A stretch of 18,347 nt of DNA, from assembly GCA_964517115.1 (NCBI GenBank), contig CAZFBE010000003.1, positions 53,785 to 72,131 of the forward strand. The letters are read 5' to 3'. Made by a program: the position numbers and the translations under genes. The notes below the pieces were generated by a model that made no database searches, was not told the DNA's origin, and saw only the letters and a list, made by a program, of their open reading frames with translations. This stretch comes from UBA6624 sp964517115 [NCBI: uncultured bacterium]. Its GTDB lineage: Bacteria; UBP7; UBA6624. Below are positions 1 through 6,885 of the stretch, in pieces. Numbering within the stretch: the first letter of the stretch is position 1; every line of letters starts with the position of its first letter.

Positions 1-38
1 CCCATTGCTATAAAGTGTATATTTTTTTGACTATCCAT
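1..38 (-). CDS. Start of a Mur ligase-like protein, probably MurC (partial)
   Basis: Only the first 12 codons and part of the 13th are in the window; the gene runs off the left edge. The N-terminus reads M-D-S-Q-K-N-I-H-F-I-A-M-G. The I-H-F-I-x-x-G pattern is how UDP-N-acetylmuramate:L-alanine ligase (MurC) and the related recycling ligase Mpl begin their nucleotide-binding fold. The ATG overlaps the 3' end of murD by 8 bases, and a strong Shine-Dalgarno sequence (AAAGGAGG) lies inside the last murD codons. The position after murD in a precursor operon favours murC, but 13 residues cannot separate MurC from Mpl. No ftsW or murG lies between murD and this gene, although both commonly do in other bacteria. 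Confidence 0.5.
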   Translation of the reverse strand, partial: MDSQKNIHFIAM

Positions 39-1230
39 AATTGCCTCCTTTGATTTGTTTTACAAAATATGTTCCTCTTTCTTCATAATTTTTAAATTCA
101 TCAAAACTTGCCGTTCCTGGGGAAAGCAAAACGGTTTTTCCTAAACCATCTATTTTGGCTTTTTTAATTGCTTTTTTTAGACAGCTGCAGGGTTTTGAAG
201 ATTTGACATCAAGCTGATGTGCTTCTGTATAAAGCGATGAGGATATGCTTCCAAAAGGAATCAGTTTCATGTTTTTTTTCTTTATTTTTTTAAGTGTTTC
301 TTCATAATTAAGGTCTTTGTCGCTTCCCCCCATAAGTACGATTGACTTTTCAGGGGTTCTGTCTATTGCTGTCAAGGTTGCTAACGGGGTTGTTGCTTTT
401 GAATCATTAATCCATTGGATACCATCGTTTGTGTTTACTTTTTCATATCTATGCATAAGTGTTGTGAAGTCCTGAATTGCTTTTTTGGCTATATCCTTGT
501 TTAGATTCAATTCTTCTATACACGTTCCAATCACCGAGAGTGTTTCTTGATGAATGTCTTCCCTTATTCTTGAAAATTTATTTTGTTTGATTATTTTTTC
601 TCTTGCATTTCCAAGAATGTATTTTTTTTCAATATTTTTATTAACTATCCTTAAATCTTGGGAGTCTTGACTTTTGAACAAGAGGCTTTTAGAAACTTTG
701 TAATCTTTAATCGTTTTATGCCAGTCAAGATGATTTTGAGAGAAATTTAGATAAACAGCAATATTAGGTTTTAATTTTCCAAGCCTTTTTGCCTGGAAGC
801 TGGAGACCTCTATTACCCAGAATTCATAGTTACTATCAATAACTTCCAATGGAGAGAGTCCATAATTCCCAAGCGCAATTGTTTTTTTACCGCTTAAATT
901 CAATATATCAGCAAGAAGGCTAACCAATGTTGATTTTCCAGCTGTTCCAGTGACGGCAATTATTTGAGGAAGGTTTTTTTCATAAGAAGCTAAACCTATA
1001 TCGCAATATATTGGAATCTTCAATGATTCTGCTTCTTTTAGTATTTTGTTTGAAGGAGGTATTCCAGGAGAAACTATTATTCTTTTTATCCCTGAAAAAT
1101 CTTTATTCCATTTTTCATATTTTTCAATATCTACCTTATCGTCAAAAACAACAAAATTATCTTTTTTTTCTTCTAGGTATTTAGCAGCGGATTTTCCACT
1201 TATGCCCATTCCGTAAATTAAACTTTTCAT
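31..1230 (-). CDS. murD: UDP-N-acetylmuramoylalanine:D-glutamate ligase (MurD)
   Basis: Cytoplasmic ATP-dependent ligase that adds D-glutamate to UDP-MurNAc-L-Ala. The N-terminal UDP-binding fold starts with the glycine motif G-M-G-I-S-G (residues 7-12). The central ATPase domain has the P-loop G-T-A-G-K-S-T (95-101), G-N-Y-G (121-124), E-V-S-S-F-Q (141-146) and N-F-S-Q-N-H-L-D-W-H (162-171). The C-terminal domain has H-R (260-261), N-D-S-K-A-T-T-P (275-282) and G-G-S-D-K-D (301-306), which are MurD-specific. At 399 residues it is shorter than the usual 440-450. Two otherwise common positions differ: the P-loop Asn is Ala, and the Asp of the DHLDRH motif is Asn. Its ATG overlaps the mraY stop (ATGA), so translation is probably coupled. 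The set of motifs makes the family call secure. Confidence 0.93.
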   Translation of the reverse strand: MKSLIYGMGISGKSAAKYLEEKKDNFVVFDDKVDIEKYEKWNKDFSGIKRIIVSPGIPPSNKILKEAESLKIPIYCDIGLASYEKNLPQIIAVTGTAGKSTLVSLLADILNLSGKKTIALGNYGLSPLEVIDSNYEFWVIEVSSFQAKRLGKLKPNIAVYLNFSQNHLDWHKTIKDYKVSKSLLFKSQDSQDLRIVNKNIEKKYILGNAREKIIKQNKFSRIREDIHQETLSVIGTCIEELNLNKDIAKKAIQDFTTLMHRYEKVNTNDGIQWINDSKATTPLATLTAIDRTPEKSIVLMGGSDKDLNYEETLKKIKKKNMKLIPFGSISSSLYTEAHQLDVKSSKPCSCLKKAIKKAKIDGLGKTVLLSPGTASFDEFKNYEERGTYFVKQIKGGNYG

Positions 1231-2261
1231 GATGGATTAACCCTCATCAAAGCAGATACTGTCAATGTTAATTGTGCAAAAAAAGCAGAGTAAGCAATTT
1301 TATTTTCGGTCCAACCTTTTTTTTCTAAGTGATGGTGAAATGGGGCCATTAGAAAAATTCTTTTACCGAATTTTTTATATGAGAAAACCTGGAGTACCAC
1401 AGTTGCAATTTGAAATGCCGGTATTGCCAAAATAATAAAAGTTATTGATGGGTTTAAGCTCACAGAATATATGGCAATGAAGCCAATTAAAGCACCTAGT
1501 GAATAAGATCCCGTTTCACCCATGAACAACTTTGCAGGATATTTATTGAATGGAATCCATGCCAACATCAAAAGGGCTAAGAATAAAAATAAATAATTTG
1601 TATTATTTAAAATTTTTTCAAAACTGAAACCCAGGAGAGGTGCTGTTTGGTAAAGGGTCAAAATTCCAATTGGGGTTGCAAGAATTACCGCCGCCAGGAG
1701 TCCATCAGACCCATCGGTAAAATTAATACCATTGACGGCGGTTCCAAATAATAAAAAACCAACAATGATGTTGGTATATAAATCCCAAGGTAGGAGGTAA
1801 TAACCTAAAAGAGAGCCAACAAAAAACTGTCCTGCAAGTCTGTATCTTGCCAGAAGGCCCTCTTTCTTGCCTTTGATTTTTTGATAATCATCAAGAGCTC
1901 CAAGGCAGAACATTACAAAAGTTGAAAGAATGCAAATTATGGTATTTTTTTCATTTAAAAACAAGGTAGGGGCATAAATGTAGATTACAAGACTTAAAAA
2001 AACGAAGAACACCCATCCTGCTGCTGTAGGAGTACCTTCTTTTTGGAGGTGTGTCTTTAAGCCTTCTTTTCTGACAGATTGACCCCATCCATTTTTTTTT
2101 GCAAAATATAAATGAGATTTAAATGCAACAAATGAGAAAAAGAATATCCCTAAAGAGGTTTTTGCTAAAGAGGGGTCTCCTGGCTTGTTGAAAAATATAA
2201 AACTAAAAACAATGAGAAGGCACAAGATGTAAAAGTTGGAGTGCTTATTAAAGAGGTTCAT
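1227..2261 (-). CDS. mraY: Phospho-N-acetylmuramoyl-pentapeptide transferase (MraY)
   Basis: Inner-membrane enzyme that transfers phospho-MurNAc-pentapeptide to undecaprenyl phosphate, making lipid I. The protein has many hydrophobic segments and the family motifs in order: K-E-G-T-P-T-A-A-G (74-82), the catalytic-site pair D124-D125 in L-D-D-Y-Q-K, N-F-T-D-G-S-D-G-L (180-188), M-G-E-T-G-S (247-252) and F-H-H-H (308-311) followed by E-K-K-G-W. Length (344) is slightly below the usual 360. Two departures stand out: the near-invariant Asp of the M-G-D-x-G-S motif is Glu (E249, codon GAA), and T-D-G-L-D-G-L reads T-D-G-S-D-G-L. The gene starts 3 bases after the murF stop and overlaps murD by 4. 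The family call is secure; whether the Glu affects catalysis is not known. Confidence 0.93.
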   Translation of the reverse strand: MNLFNKHSNFYILCLLIVFSFIFFNKPGDPSLAKTSLGIFFFSFVAFKSHLYFAKKNGWGQSVRKEGLKTHLQKEGTPTAAGWVFFVFLSLVIYIYAPTLFLNEKNTIICILSTFVMFCLGALDDYQKIKGKKEGLLARYRLAGQFFVGSLLGYYLLPWDLYTNIIVGFLLFGTAVNGINFTDGSDGLLAAVILATPIGILTLYQTAPLLGFSFEKILNNTNYLFLFLALLMLAWIPFNKYPAKLFMGETGSYSLGALIGFIAIYSVSLNPSITFIILAIPAFQIATVVLQVFSYKKFGKRIFLMAPFHHHLEKKGWTENKIAYSAFFAQLTLTVSALMRVNPS

Positions 2262-2264
2262 TGT

Positions 2265-3626
2265 TTACGTTTTTGACATCTCCTTGATTTCTTTTATAGC
2301 TTTTTCCAAATTCATAACCCTGGAGCCTTTTACCAAGGTGACCTTTCCTTCAAAGTTGTATTTTTTTATTTCATTCAAAAAATCATTTACAGTTTCGTAG
2401 TGTTTCCCTTCCAAGGTGGATTCTGTCAAAGAATATTCTGATAGATTCCCAATAGTGATAACTTTTGAATAATTATTTTCTTTTAACTCTTTTCCGATTT
2501 TTTTATGTATGTCTATTTCTCTAGATCCGGTTTCTAAAATATCTCCAAGAATTATTAATTTTGAACGTTTCCCAGATATAGAACTTGCCCATTTGATACT
2601 TTCTATTGTGGAAGTTAAGCCTGCATTGTAGCAATCATCTAACAAGACACCATCTTCCTTTAAATGACATATTTGCTTTCTGTGAGGGAGGGGTTCGACT
2701 TTTTCAATTCTTTTTATTGCTTCATTAATATCTACACCAAAAGATATTGCTGTTGATATTGCTGCTAGAGAATTTTCAACTTGAAAAATTCCAGGTAGGC
2801 TTAATGAGACACTGTATTTTTTTTCATTGTAGGTTATCTCAAACCTGGGCATTCCGTAATCATTTAATGATATTTTTTTTGCTTCTATGCCTTCTTTTGA
2901 TCCCCATTTTATTATTTTTGCTCCCGATGAAAGGTCTGATATTTTTTTGTGTTCAGGATTTTTTGAAGAGATTATGACAGTTTTTTCTTCACCCCATCCA
3001 GAAACCAAAGATCCTTTTTCCCTAATTACCCCCTCGATTCCACCAAGATATTTTCCATGGCTTGTACATATTGGAGAGTAGATTGCACAATCTGGTTCAG
3101 CAATTTGTTTTAGGTAGTTGATATCTCCAGGATTTTTTGCACCCATTTCCAAAACCATATATTTTTCATTTCCTTTTGCATTAAGTATCGAATAGGGTAG
3201 GCCAATTTCATTATTGAATGAGTGGGGAGAAGAGGCAACTTCATTTTTTTCTCCAAGTGCTGCAGCAACCAAGTCTTTAATTGTGGATTTTCCTATTGAG
3301 CCTGTTATGCCGATAACTTTTCCTTGCCATTTTTTCCTTGCAGCATTTGCTAATTTTCCATATGCAAGCCTTGGGTTTTTGTAACTTAAGCTCCAAATAC
3401 CTTTCTTTTTTGTAATTTTTTCTGAGCTCAATATTCCTTTAGCTCCTTTTTGAATTGCTTCATCAATGAAATTTAAGCCATGAGTGTTCTTTCCTGGAAT
3501 TGCAATGAATAGAGAATTTCTTTTTATTTTTCTTGAATCATTCGTTATGTAAAGTTCTTTTTCAGGAAGGCTCCCAGAAACTTCGCATTTTAAAGTTTCT
3601 TTGATCTCAAGTGGGCTTAGGCGCAA
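2265..3626 (-). CDS. murF: UDP-MurNAc-tripeptide:D-Ala-D-Ala ligase (MurF)
   Basis: Cytoplasmic ligase that completes the pentapeptide by adding D-Ala-D-Ala. The N-terminal domain contains N-D-S-R-K-I-K-R (29-36) and I-A-I-P-G-K-N-T-H-G. The ATPase domain has the P-loop G-I-T-G-S-I-G-K-S-T (106-115), F-N-N-E-I-G-L-P (137-144) and E-M-G-A-K-N-P-G-D-I (160-169), all MurF signatures. The usual T-N-x-G-x-A-H-L-E segment is altered to S-P-I-C-T-S-H-G-K-Y, keeping the His. Length (453) is normal. The start is a TTG 10 bases inside the end of murE; an AAGGAGG Shine-Dalgarno 10 bases upstream supports it, and there is no in-frame ATG nearby. Position between murE and mraY is as in other cell wall operons. 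Confidence 0.93.
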   Translation of the reverse strand: MRLSPLEIKETLKCEVSGSLPEKELYITNDSRKIKRNSLFIAIPGKNTHGLNFIDEAIQKGAKGILSSEKITKKKGIWSLSYKNPRLAYGKLANAARKKWQGKVIGITGSIGKSTIKDLVAAALGEKNEVASSPHSFNNEIGLPYSILNAKGNEKYMVLEMGAKNPGDINYLKQIAEPDCAIYSPICTSHGKYLGGIEGVIREKGSLVSGWGEEKTVIISSKNPEHKKISDLSSGAKIIKWGSKEGIEAKKISLNDYGMPRFEITYNEKKYSVSLSLPGIFQVENSLAAISTAISFGVDINEAIKRIEKVEPLPHRKQICHLKEDGVLLDDCYNAGLTSTIESIKWASSISGKRSKLIILGDILETGSREIDIHKKIGKELKENNYSKVITIGNLSEYSLTESTLEGKHYETVNDFLNEIKKYNFEGKVTLVKGSRVMNLEKAIKEIKEMSKT

Positions 3627-5047
3627 GTTGACAAAACCTCCTTCGCAAACAGAGAGTCATTATGGGGTATTGTTTTTTCCCCTATTAATTGATAATCTTC
3701 ATGTCCTTTTCCAGCAATAAGAACAATGTCTTCTTTTTTTGCTGATTGAATTGCATTTTTTATTGCTTTCTTTCTGTCAATTTCAACTTCAAGCTCTTTA
3801 ACCTTGTTGCCAATTCCTGAAAGCATGTCTTTTATTATTGATTTTGGATCTTCTGTTCTTGGGTTGTCTGATGTTATAAATAACCTATCTGCCTCTAAGC
3901 CTGCTTTTGCCATTTGTGCTCTTTTGCCCTTGTCTCTATCTCCTCCACATCCAAATACAGCAAAGATTTTCCCTTTGCAGATAGTTTTTAATGTTTTTAT
4001 TGATTTTTTTATTGCATTTGGAGTATGTGCATAATCGATAAAGACATTTCTTTTTTCTGTATTGATTTTTTCCATTCTCCCAGGGACATTTTTAAGTTTC
4101 TTGATTCCAGATACCATATCTTCTTCAGATATGCCTAGTCCATATGACAAGCATATTGATGCGAGTATGTTTTCTATTTGGAAATCACCAACTAGATTTG
4201 TTTTTATTTCGAGATTTCTTCTATTAGGTAAATTTATTTCAATAACTGACTTGTTGACTGTTTTTGAAACTATTCTTCCAACAATGTCAGCATTTTCCCT
4301 TCCCCATGTAATCCATTGAAGTTTAGGGTATTTTTTTTGAAGCTTCTGTAGAGATGGGCAACTTGAGTTTATTATTGCCGGAGAAAAATCATCCAGTTTA
4401 GAGAATATGAGAGATTTTGCTTTAAAGTAATAATTTTCATTGCCATGAAAATCTAAATGATCCCTTGTTACTCTATTCATTGCCGCAGCATGAAGTTTTA
4501 TTGGGTCAATTCTGTCCTGAAATAACCCATGGGAAGAACATTCAACAACTGCATACTGATGGTTATTCATTCGTAATTTTTTTAGAGAGTTTGCTAAATC
4601 TGAAGATACAGGCGTTGTTAGGCTTGTTTTTATATTGATTTGGCTTCCCTGTATCCCTAGGGTTCCAATACAGGCAGATTTATTAGATTCATTAATTATG
4701 TTGTTTGTAAGCATTGAGGTTGTTGTCTTGCCATCAGTTCCTGTTATCCCAACAACCTTAATGTTTTCAAGTTCGTCAACATATAGGTTTTGAATAATGT
4801 CTTTTTTTAGCTTACTGGTGTCACCAATTATTTGACTTGTTGAAATGTTTTTAATAAAGCAAGGTGTCACTATTACGGAAGCACCTTTTTTTTCTGACTC
4901 AATAGCGTGCGTGCGCGCGCCCGCGTGCGTAATAAATATATCTCCTCTTTCTATCTTTCTTGAATCTTCTTTAACTTTAAAAACTGGGTTGTTGTTTTTG
5001 CCAATATACAGGCATTCAATCTTAGAAACCAGCTTGCTTATTTTCAA
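3617..5047 (-). CDS. murE: UDP-MurNAc-L-Ala-D-Glu:meso-diaminopimelate ligase (MurE)
   Basis: Cytoplasmic ligase adding the third amino acid of the stem peptide. Motifs in order: P-loop G-I-T-G-T-D-G-K-T-T-T (100-110), L-T-T-P (143-146), E-C-S-S-H (169-173), R-D-H-L-D-F-H-G (195-202), the lysine that is carbamylated in the family (in K-A-K-S, near 209-211), Y-A-H-T-P (339-343), D-N-P-R (394-397) and G-K-G-H-E (446-450). D-N-P-R is the motif associated with meso-diaminopimelate specificity, so a Gram-negative-type stem peptide is inferred. The start is a TTG directly after the stop of the upstream 34-aa ORF (TAG then TTG); the next Met is at residue 112. The N-terminal segment H-A-G-A-R-T-H-A (41-48) is encoded by a very GC-rich alternating tract and looks a few residues shorter than the family's usual loop there. 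Confidence 0.94.
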   Translation of the reverse strand: MKISKLVSKIECLYIGKNNNPVFKVKEDSRKIERGDIFITHAGARTHAIESEKKGASVIVTPCFIKNISTSQIIGDTSKLKKDIIQNLYVDELENIKVVGITGTDGKTTTSMLTNNIINESNKSACIGTLGIQGSQINIKTSLTTPVSSDLANSLKKLRMNNHQYAVVECSSHGLFQDRIDPIKLHAAAMNRVTRDHLDFHGNENYYFKAKSLIFSKLDDFSPAIINSSCPSLQKLQKKYPKLQWITWGRENADIVGRIVSKTVNKSVIEINLPNRRNLEIKTNLVGDFQIENILASICLSYGLGISEEDMVSGIKKLKNVPGRMEKINTEKRNVFIDYAHTPNAIKKSIKTLKTICKGKIFAVFGCGGDRDKGKRAQMAKAGLEADRLFITSDNPRTEDPKSIIKDMLSGIGNKVKELEVEIDRKKAIKNAIQSAKKEDIVLIAGKGHEDYQLIGEKTIPHNDSLFAKEVLSTCA

Positions 5048-5152
5048 CTAAACAAAAGCCTCTAAAATTGATCCTGCCAAAAATAAAATTCCGCTTGCAA
5101 CGACAGTCATGACAACCATGGTTGTAGCCCATTTAGGTATTTCGTTCAACAT
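5048..5152 (-). CDS. Small single-span membrane protein (34 aa) between mraZ and murE
   Basis: ATG at 5152, stop TAG at 5050-5048. The protein starts M-L-N-E-I-P-K-W-A-T, followed by a hydrophobic stretch (about residues 9-31: T-M-V-V-M-T-V-V-A-S-G-I-L-F-L-A-G) that fits one transmembrane helix, ending E-A-F-V. I do not recognise a family. It begins 2 bases after the stop of the 37-aa ORF (TAA-AC-ATG), and murE begins at the very next base after its own stop. That packing matches every other junction in this operon and is the main argument that it is translated. It has no convincing Shine-Dalgarno of its own, so it would depend on coupling. It sits where ftsL/ftsI normally lie but is far too short to be FtsL (about 100 residues). 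Confidence 0.65.
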   Translation of the reverse strand: MLNEIPKWATTMVVMTVVASGILFLAGSILEAFV

Positions 5153-5154
5153 GT

Positions 5155-5268
5155 TTAAACAACTAGTGTTGAAACAATAAAATATCCGGTTAGTATGACT
5201 AAAAAAAATACAGGAACTAATAATTCGAAAAAGAAATCTAAAGTTCCAGGTTTTCTATTGTGATTCAT
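5155..5268 (-). CDS. Small single-span membrane protein (37 aa) following mraZ
   Basis: ATG at 5268, stop TAA at 5157-5155, with a textbook Shine-Dalgarno (AAGGAGG) 5 bases before the ATG. The polar N-terminus M-N-H-N-R-K-P-G-T-L-D is followed by a hydrophobic C-terminal stretch (about residues 12-37, F-F-F-E-L-L-V-P-V-F-F-L-V-I-L) that fits one membrane helix with the positive end in the cytoplasm. I do not recognise a family. It starts 31 bases after mraZ ends. The strong ribosome binding site, membrane-helix composition and close spacing with the next small ORF support a real gene. A role with the cell wall enzymes is inferred only from position. Confidence 0.7.
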   Translation of the reverse strand: MNHNRKPGTLDFFFELLVPVFFLVILTGYFIVSTLVV

Positions 5269-5299
5269 AATGCCTCCTTGTTTTTTTTAAATTCATTCA

Positions 5300-5806
5300 T
5301 TAATCAACATGCCTCTCAAATGGAATCTCGGCTAGTTCAACTCTTTGCTCATAGCTGAGCGATTTGAGAAGATGGTCTCTTTCTTCAACGAGCTGTTTCC
5401 AGACCGGTGGAGAATAAAGAGCAATTCTTTGTACTCCTCCAATGTATGAAGTATCTTGAATTCCCGCTAAACCAAGAATTTCTATTGGGATAGAGACCCT
5501 TCCAGAAGGATCGATTTTTCTAACTATTGCATTTTCTTCTATCATTGACACGACTCTCAAGCTTTCTGCCTTGCTTAATATCTGACCGGTTTTAGATTCA
5601 AAACCTTTTGAAGCAAGTTCACGCAAGTAATTTAAATGAAGTAAATGATCTTTTCCAGAATATATGAGAACCCTTCTTCTTATTTCGTCAATGTCATCAA
5701 GAACAATAACAATATTGTTTGAATTCTCAAAAATTCTCCTTCTTTCAGAGGGGATAACGAACCTGCCGTTGTTATCAATTGTAATCTGTGTGCCAATAAT
5801 TGCCAT
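5300..5806 (-). CDS. mraZ: Transcriptional regulator MraZ
   Basis: DNA-binding protein that in other bacteria represses the division and cell wall operon it heads. It has the two tandem SpoVT/AbrB-like half-domains of the family: D-N-N-G-R-F-V-I-P (11-19) and D-P-S-G-R-V-S-I-P (99-107), the second followed by I-G-G-V-Q-R-I-A-L-Y-S. I chose the ATG at 5806 because the protein then starts M-A-I-I-G-T, matching the family's short lead before the first motif; an in-frame TTG at 5815 is possible. At 168 residues it is somewhat longer than the common 140-150, with extra residues between the domains and at the C-terminus. It is not followed by rsmH, its usual neighbour. It is transcribed from the promoter at 5828-5856. 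Confidence 0.9.
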   Translation of the reverse strand: MAIIGTQITIDNNGRFVIPSERRRIFENSNNIVIVLDDIDEIRRRVLIYSGKDHLLHLNYLRELASKGFESKTGQILSKAESLRVVSMIEENAIVRKIDPSGRVSIPIEILGLAGIQDTSYIGGVQRIALYSPPVWKQLVEERDHLLKSLSYEQRVELAEIPFERHVD

Positions 5807-5827
5807 TTCCTTCAAATCCTACCCATT

Positions 5828-5856
5828 AGTCTATATCCTTTTATTTCCCCTGTCAA
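5828..5856 (-). promoter_or_regulatory. Predicted sigma70-type promoter for the mraZ-mur operon
   Basis: On the minus strand a perfect -35 hexamer TTGACA (5856-5851) is followed after 17 bases by TAGACT (5833-5828, 4 of 6 matches to TATAAT). Transcription would begin near 5821, leaving a leader of about 15 bases that contains AGGA and GAAGGA before the mraZ ATG at 5806. One TGGGT (5825-5821) lies at the predicted start, resembling a single MraZ box half-site. The family's usual row of TGGGN repeats at 10-base spacing is not evident. Confidence 0.65.
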
Positions 5857-5887
5857 GCATTTAGAGTGTTTTTTATTCCATATTTAA

Positions 5888-5902
5888 GTACATAAAATGT
5901 AC
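5888..5902. promoter_or_regulatory. 15-bp inverted repeat, candidate operator between mraZ and lpxK
   Basis: GTACATAAAATGTAC is a perfect inverted repeat with 6-base arms and a 3-base spacer. It lies between the divergent mraZ and lpxK starts and overlaps a possible lpxK -35 element (TGTACA, 5899-5904; TAAAAT -10 at 5923-5928, spacing 18). The inner 13 bases recur exactly in the exbB upstream region. A regulator binding site is an inference; no regulator gene is identified. Confidence 0.4.
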
Positions 5903-5928
5903 AAAAGTTAACCAACGCTGTCTAAAAT
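5899..5928 (+). promoter_or_regulatory. Possible promoter for the lpxK operon
   Basis: TGTACA (5899-5904, 4 of 6 matches to TTGACA) and TAAAAT (5923-5928, 5 of 6 matches to TATAAT) are separated by 18 bases. Transcription would start near 5935, giving a very short leader with only a weak AGG before the ATG at 5944. Such hexamers are common in AT-rich DNA, so this is tentative. The overlap with the inverted repeat makes it more interesting. Confidence 0.35.
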
Positions 5929-5943
5929 AATGTTTATAGGTTT

Positions 5944-6885
5944 ATGAAAAAAACTGGAATTCTAGAATTTTTTTATTCAGTCTCGAGGGAATTGTTAAGA
6001 AGGCGTTATGGAAAAGACCCTTTAAAAATCCCATCAAAAGTTATTAGCATTGGTTCTGTTCAGGCTGGAGGGGCGGGAAAAACACCAATTTCTATACTTT
6101 TGTCGAAATACCTTTTATCTAAAAGACACAATGTTGGAATTGTGTTATTGGGGTATGGCGGAAAAAGAAATTGGGATAATAAGATATTTTCTCCTGGACA
6201 GGCTTTAAATGTTGAGGAGGTTGGTGATGAAGCTGCCTTGGTTAAAAAAGAGCTTCCAGAAGCTATTGTTGCTATTGGAAAAAACAAAAATCTATTATGC
6301 AAAGATTTATCTAGAAATGGTTGTGATGTGATCTTGATAGAGGATGGATATCAGTGGTCTTCTATAAAAGTTGATTTAAACATTGTTGTGATTTCAAAAA
6401 ACAAACCATCAATCCCCTTTCCACAAGGGCTCCTTAGGGAATGGGGCAGTTCTTATTGTCGAGCTGACTGCTTGCTTGCAATGCCTGATTCAGATTATTC
6501 AGAGATAAACAGGTGGTCTCCTTCAATCAGGAGGTTTGAGGTTGTTTTAAATAAAAACAGTTGGCTTGATGAATCTTGGGAACCAACAGAACCTCCACGA
6601 GGGAGGCTTCCTGTTGCTGCTGGGATAGGGAATTCAAAGGTTCTTGAAAATGACTTAAAGAAAGAAGGAATTGATTGTTTTGATCTGAATGTTCCAGATC
6701 ATGCAATTTCAAAAAAGTGGAAAAATTTTGTTATAAAAAATGCTAGATCATATGGAGGTGTTATTTTGACAAAAAAAGATGCCATAAGGTGGGGTTTGAA
6801 AGGTTTTCCTTGCTGGATAAGGGTAAGGGAACTTGAAATTCCAAAAGACTTTATAAATTTTTTAGATAAGGTTCTTGATGCATGA
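5944..6885 (+). CDS. lpxK: Tetraacyldisaccharide 4'-kinase (LpxK-like)
   Basis: LpxK phosphorylates the lipid A precursor disaccharide at the 4' position on the inner face of the cytoplasmic membrane. Visible motifs: P-loop G-G-A-G-K-T-P (42-48), L-G-Y-G-G (69-73), V-G-D-E (93-96), E-D-G-Y-Q-W (133-138), P-Q-G-L-L-R-E-W (160-167), P-D-H (251-253) and L-T-K-K-D-A (275-280). Length 313 is typical. Several family-typical positions differ: S-R-G-Y-G reads L-L-G-Y-G, and D-D-G-F-Q-H reads E-D-G-Y-Q-W. The G-D-E and D-H motifs, which I recall as carrying the catalytic Asp-His pair, are kept, so an active but divergent enzyme is plausible. It leads a three-gene operon; its stop overlaps the next start (ATGA). 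Confidence 0.83.
   Translation: MKKTGILEFFYSVSRELLRRRYGKDPLKIPSKVISIGSVQAGGAGKTPISILLSKYLLSKRHNVGIVLLGYGGKRNWDNKIFSPGQALNVEEVGDEAALVKKELPEAIVAIGKNKNLLCKDLSRNGCDVILIEDGYQWSSIKVDLNIVVISKNKPSIPFPQGLLREWGSSYCRADCLLAMPDSDYSEINRWSPSIRRFEVVLNKNSWLDESWEPTEPPRGRLPVAAGIGNSKVLENDLKKEGIDCFDLNVPDHAISKKWKNFVIKNARSYGGVILTKKDAIRWGLKGFPCWIRVRELEIPKDFINFLDKVLDA

Noticed and set aside
5811-5827. Four-codon upstream ORF (ATG GGT AGG ATT TGA) before mraZ
   Set aside because: The predicted transcription start lies at or after its ATG, so it is probably not in the mRNA.
5821-5856. MraZ-box operator row upstream of mraZ
   Set aside because: Only one TGGGT is present; the other G-rich bits do not have the 10-base spacing of the known operator.
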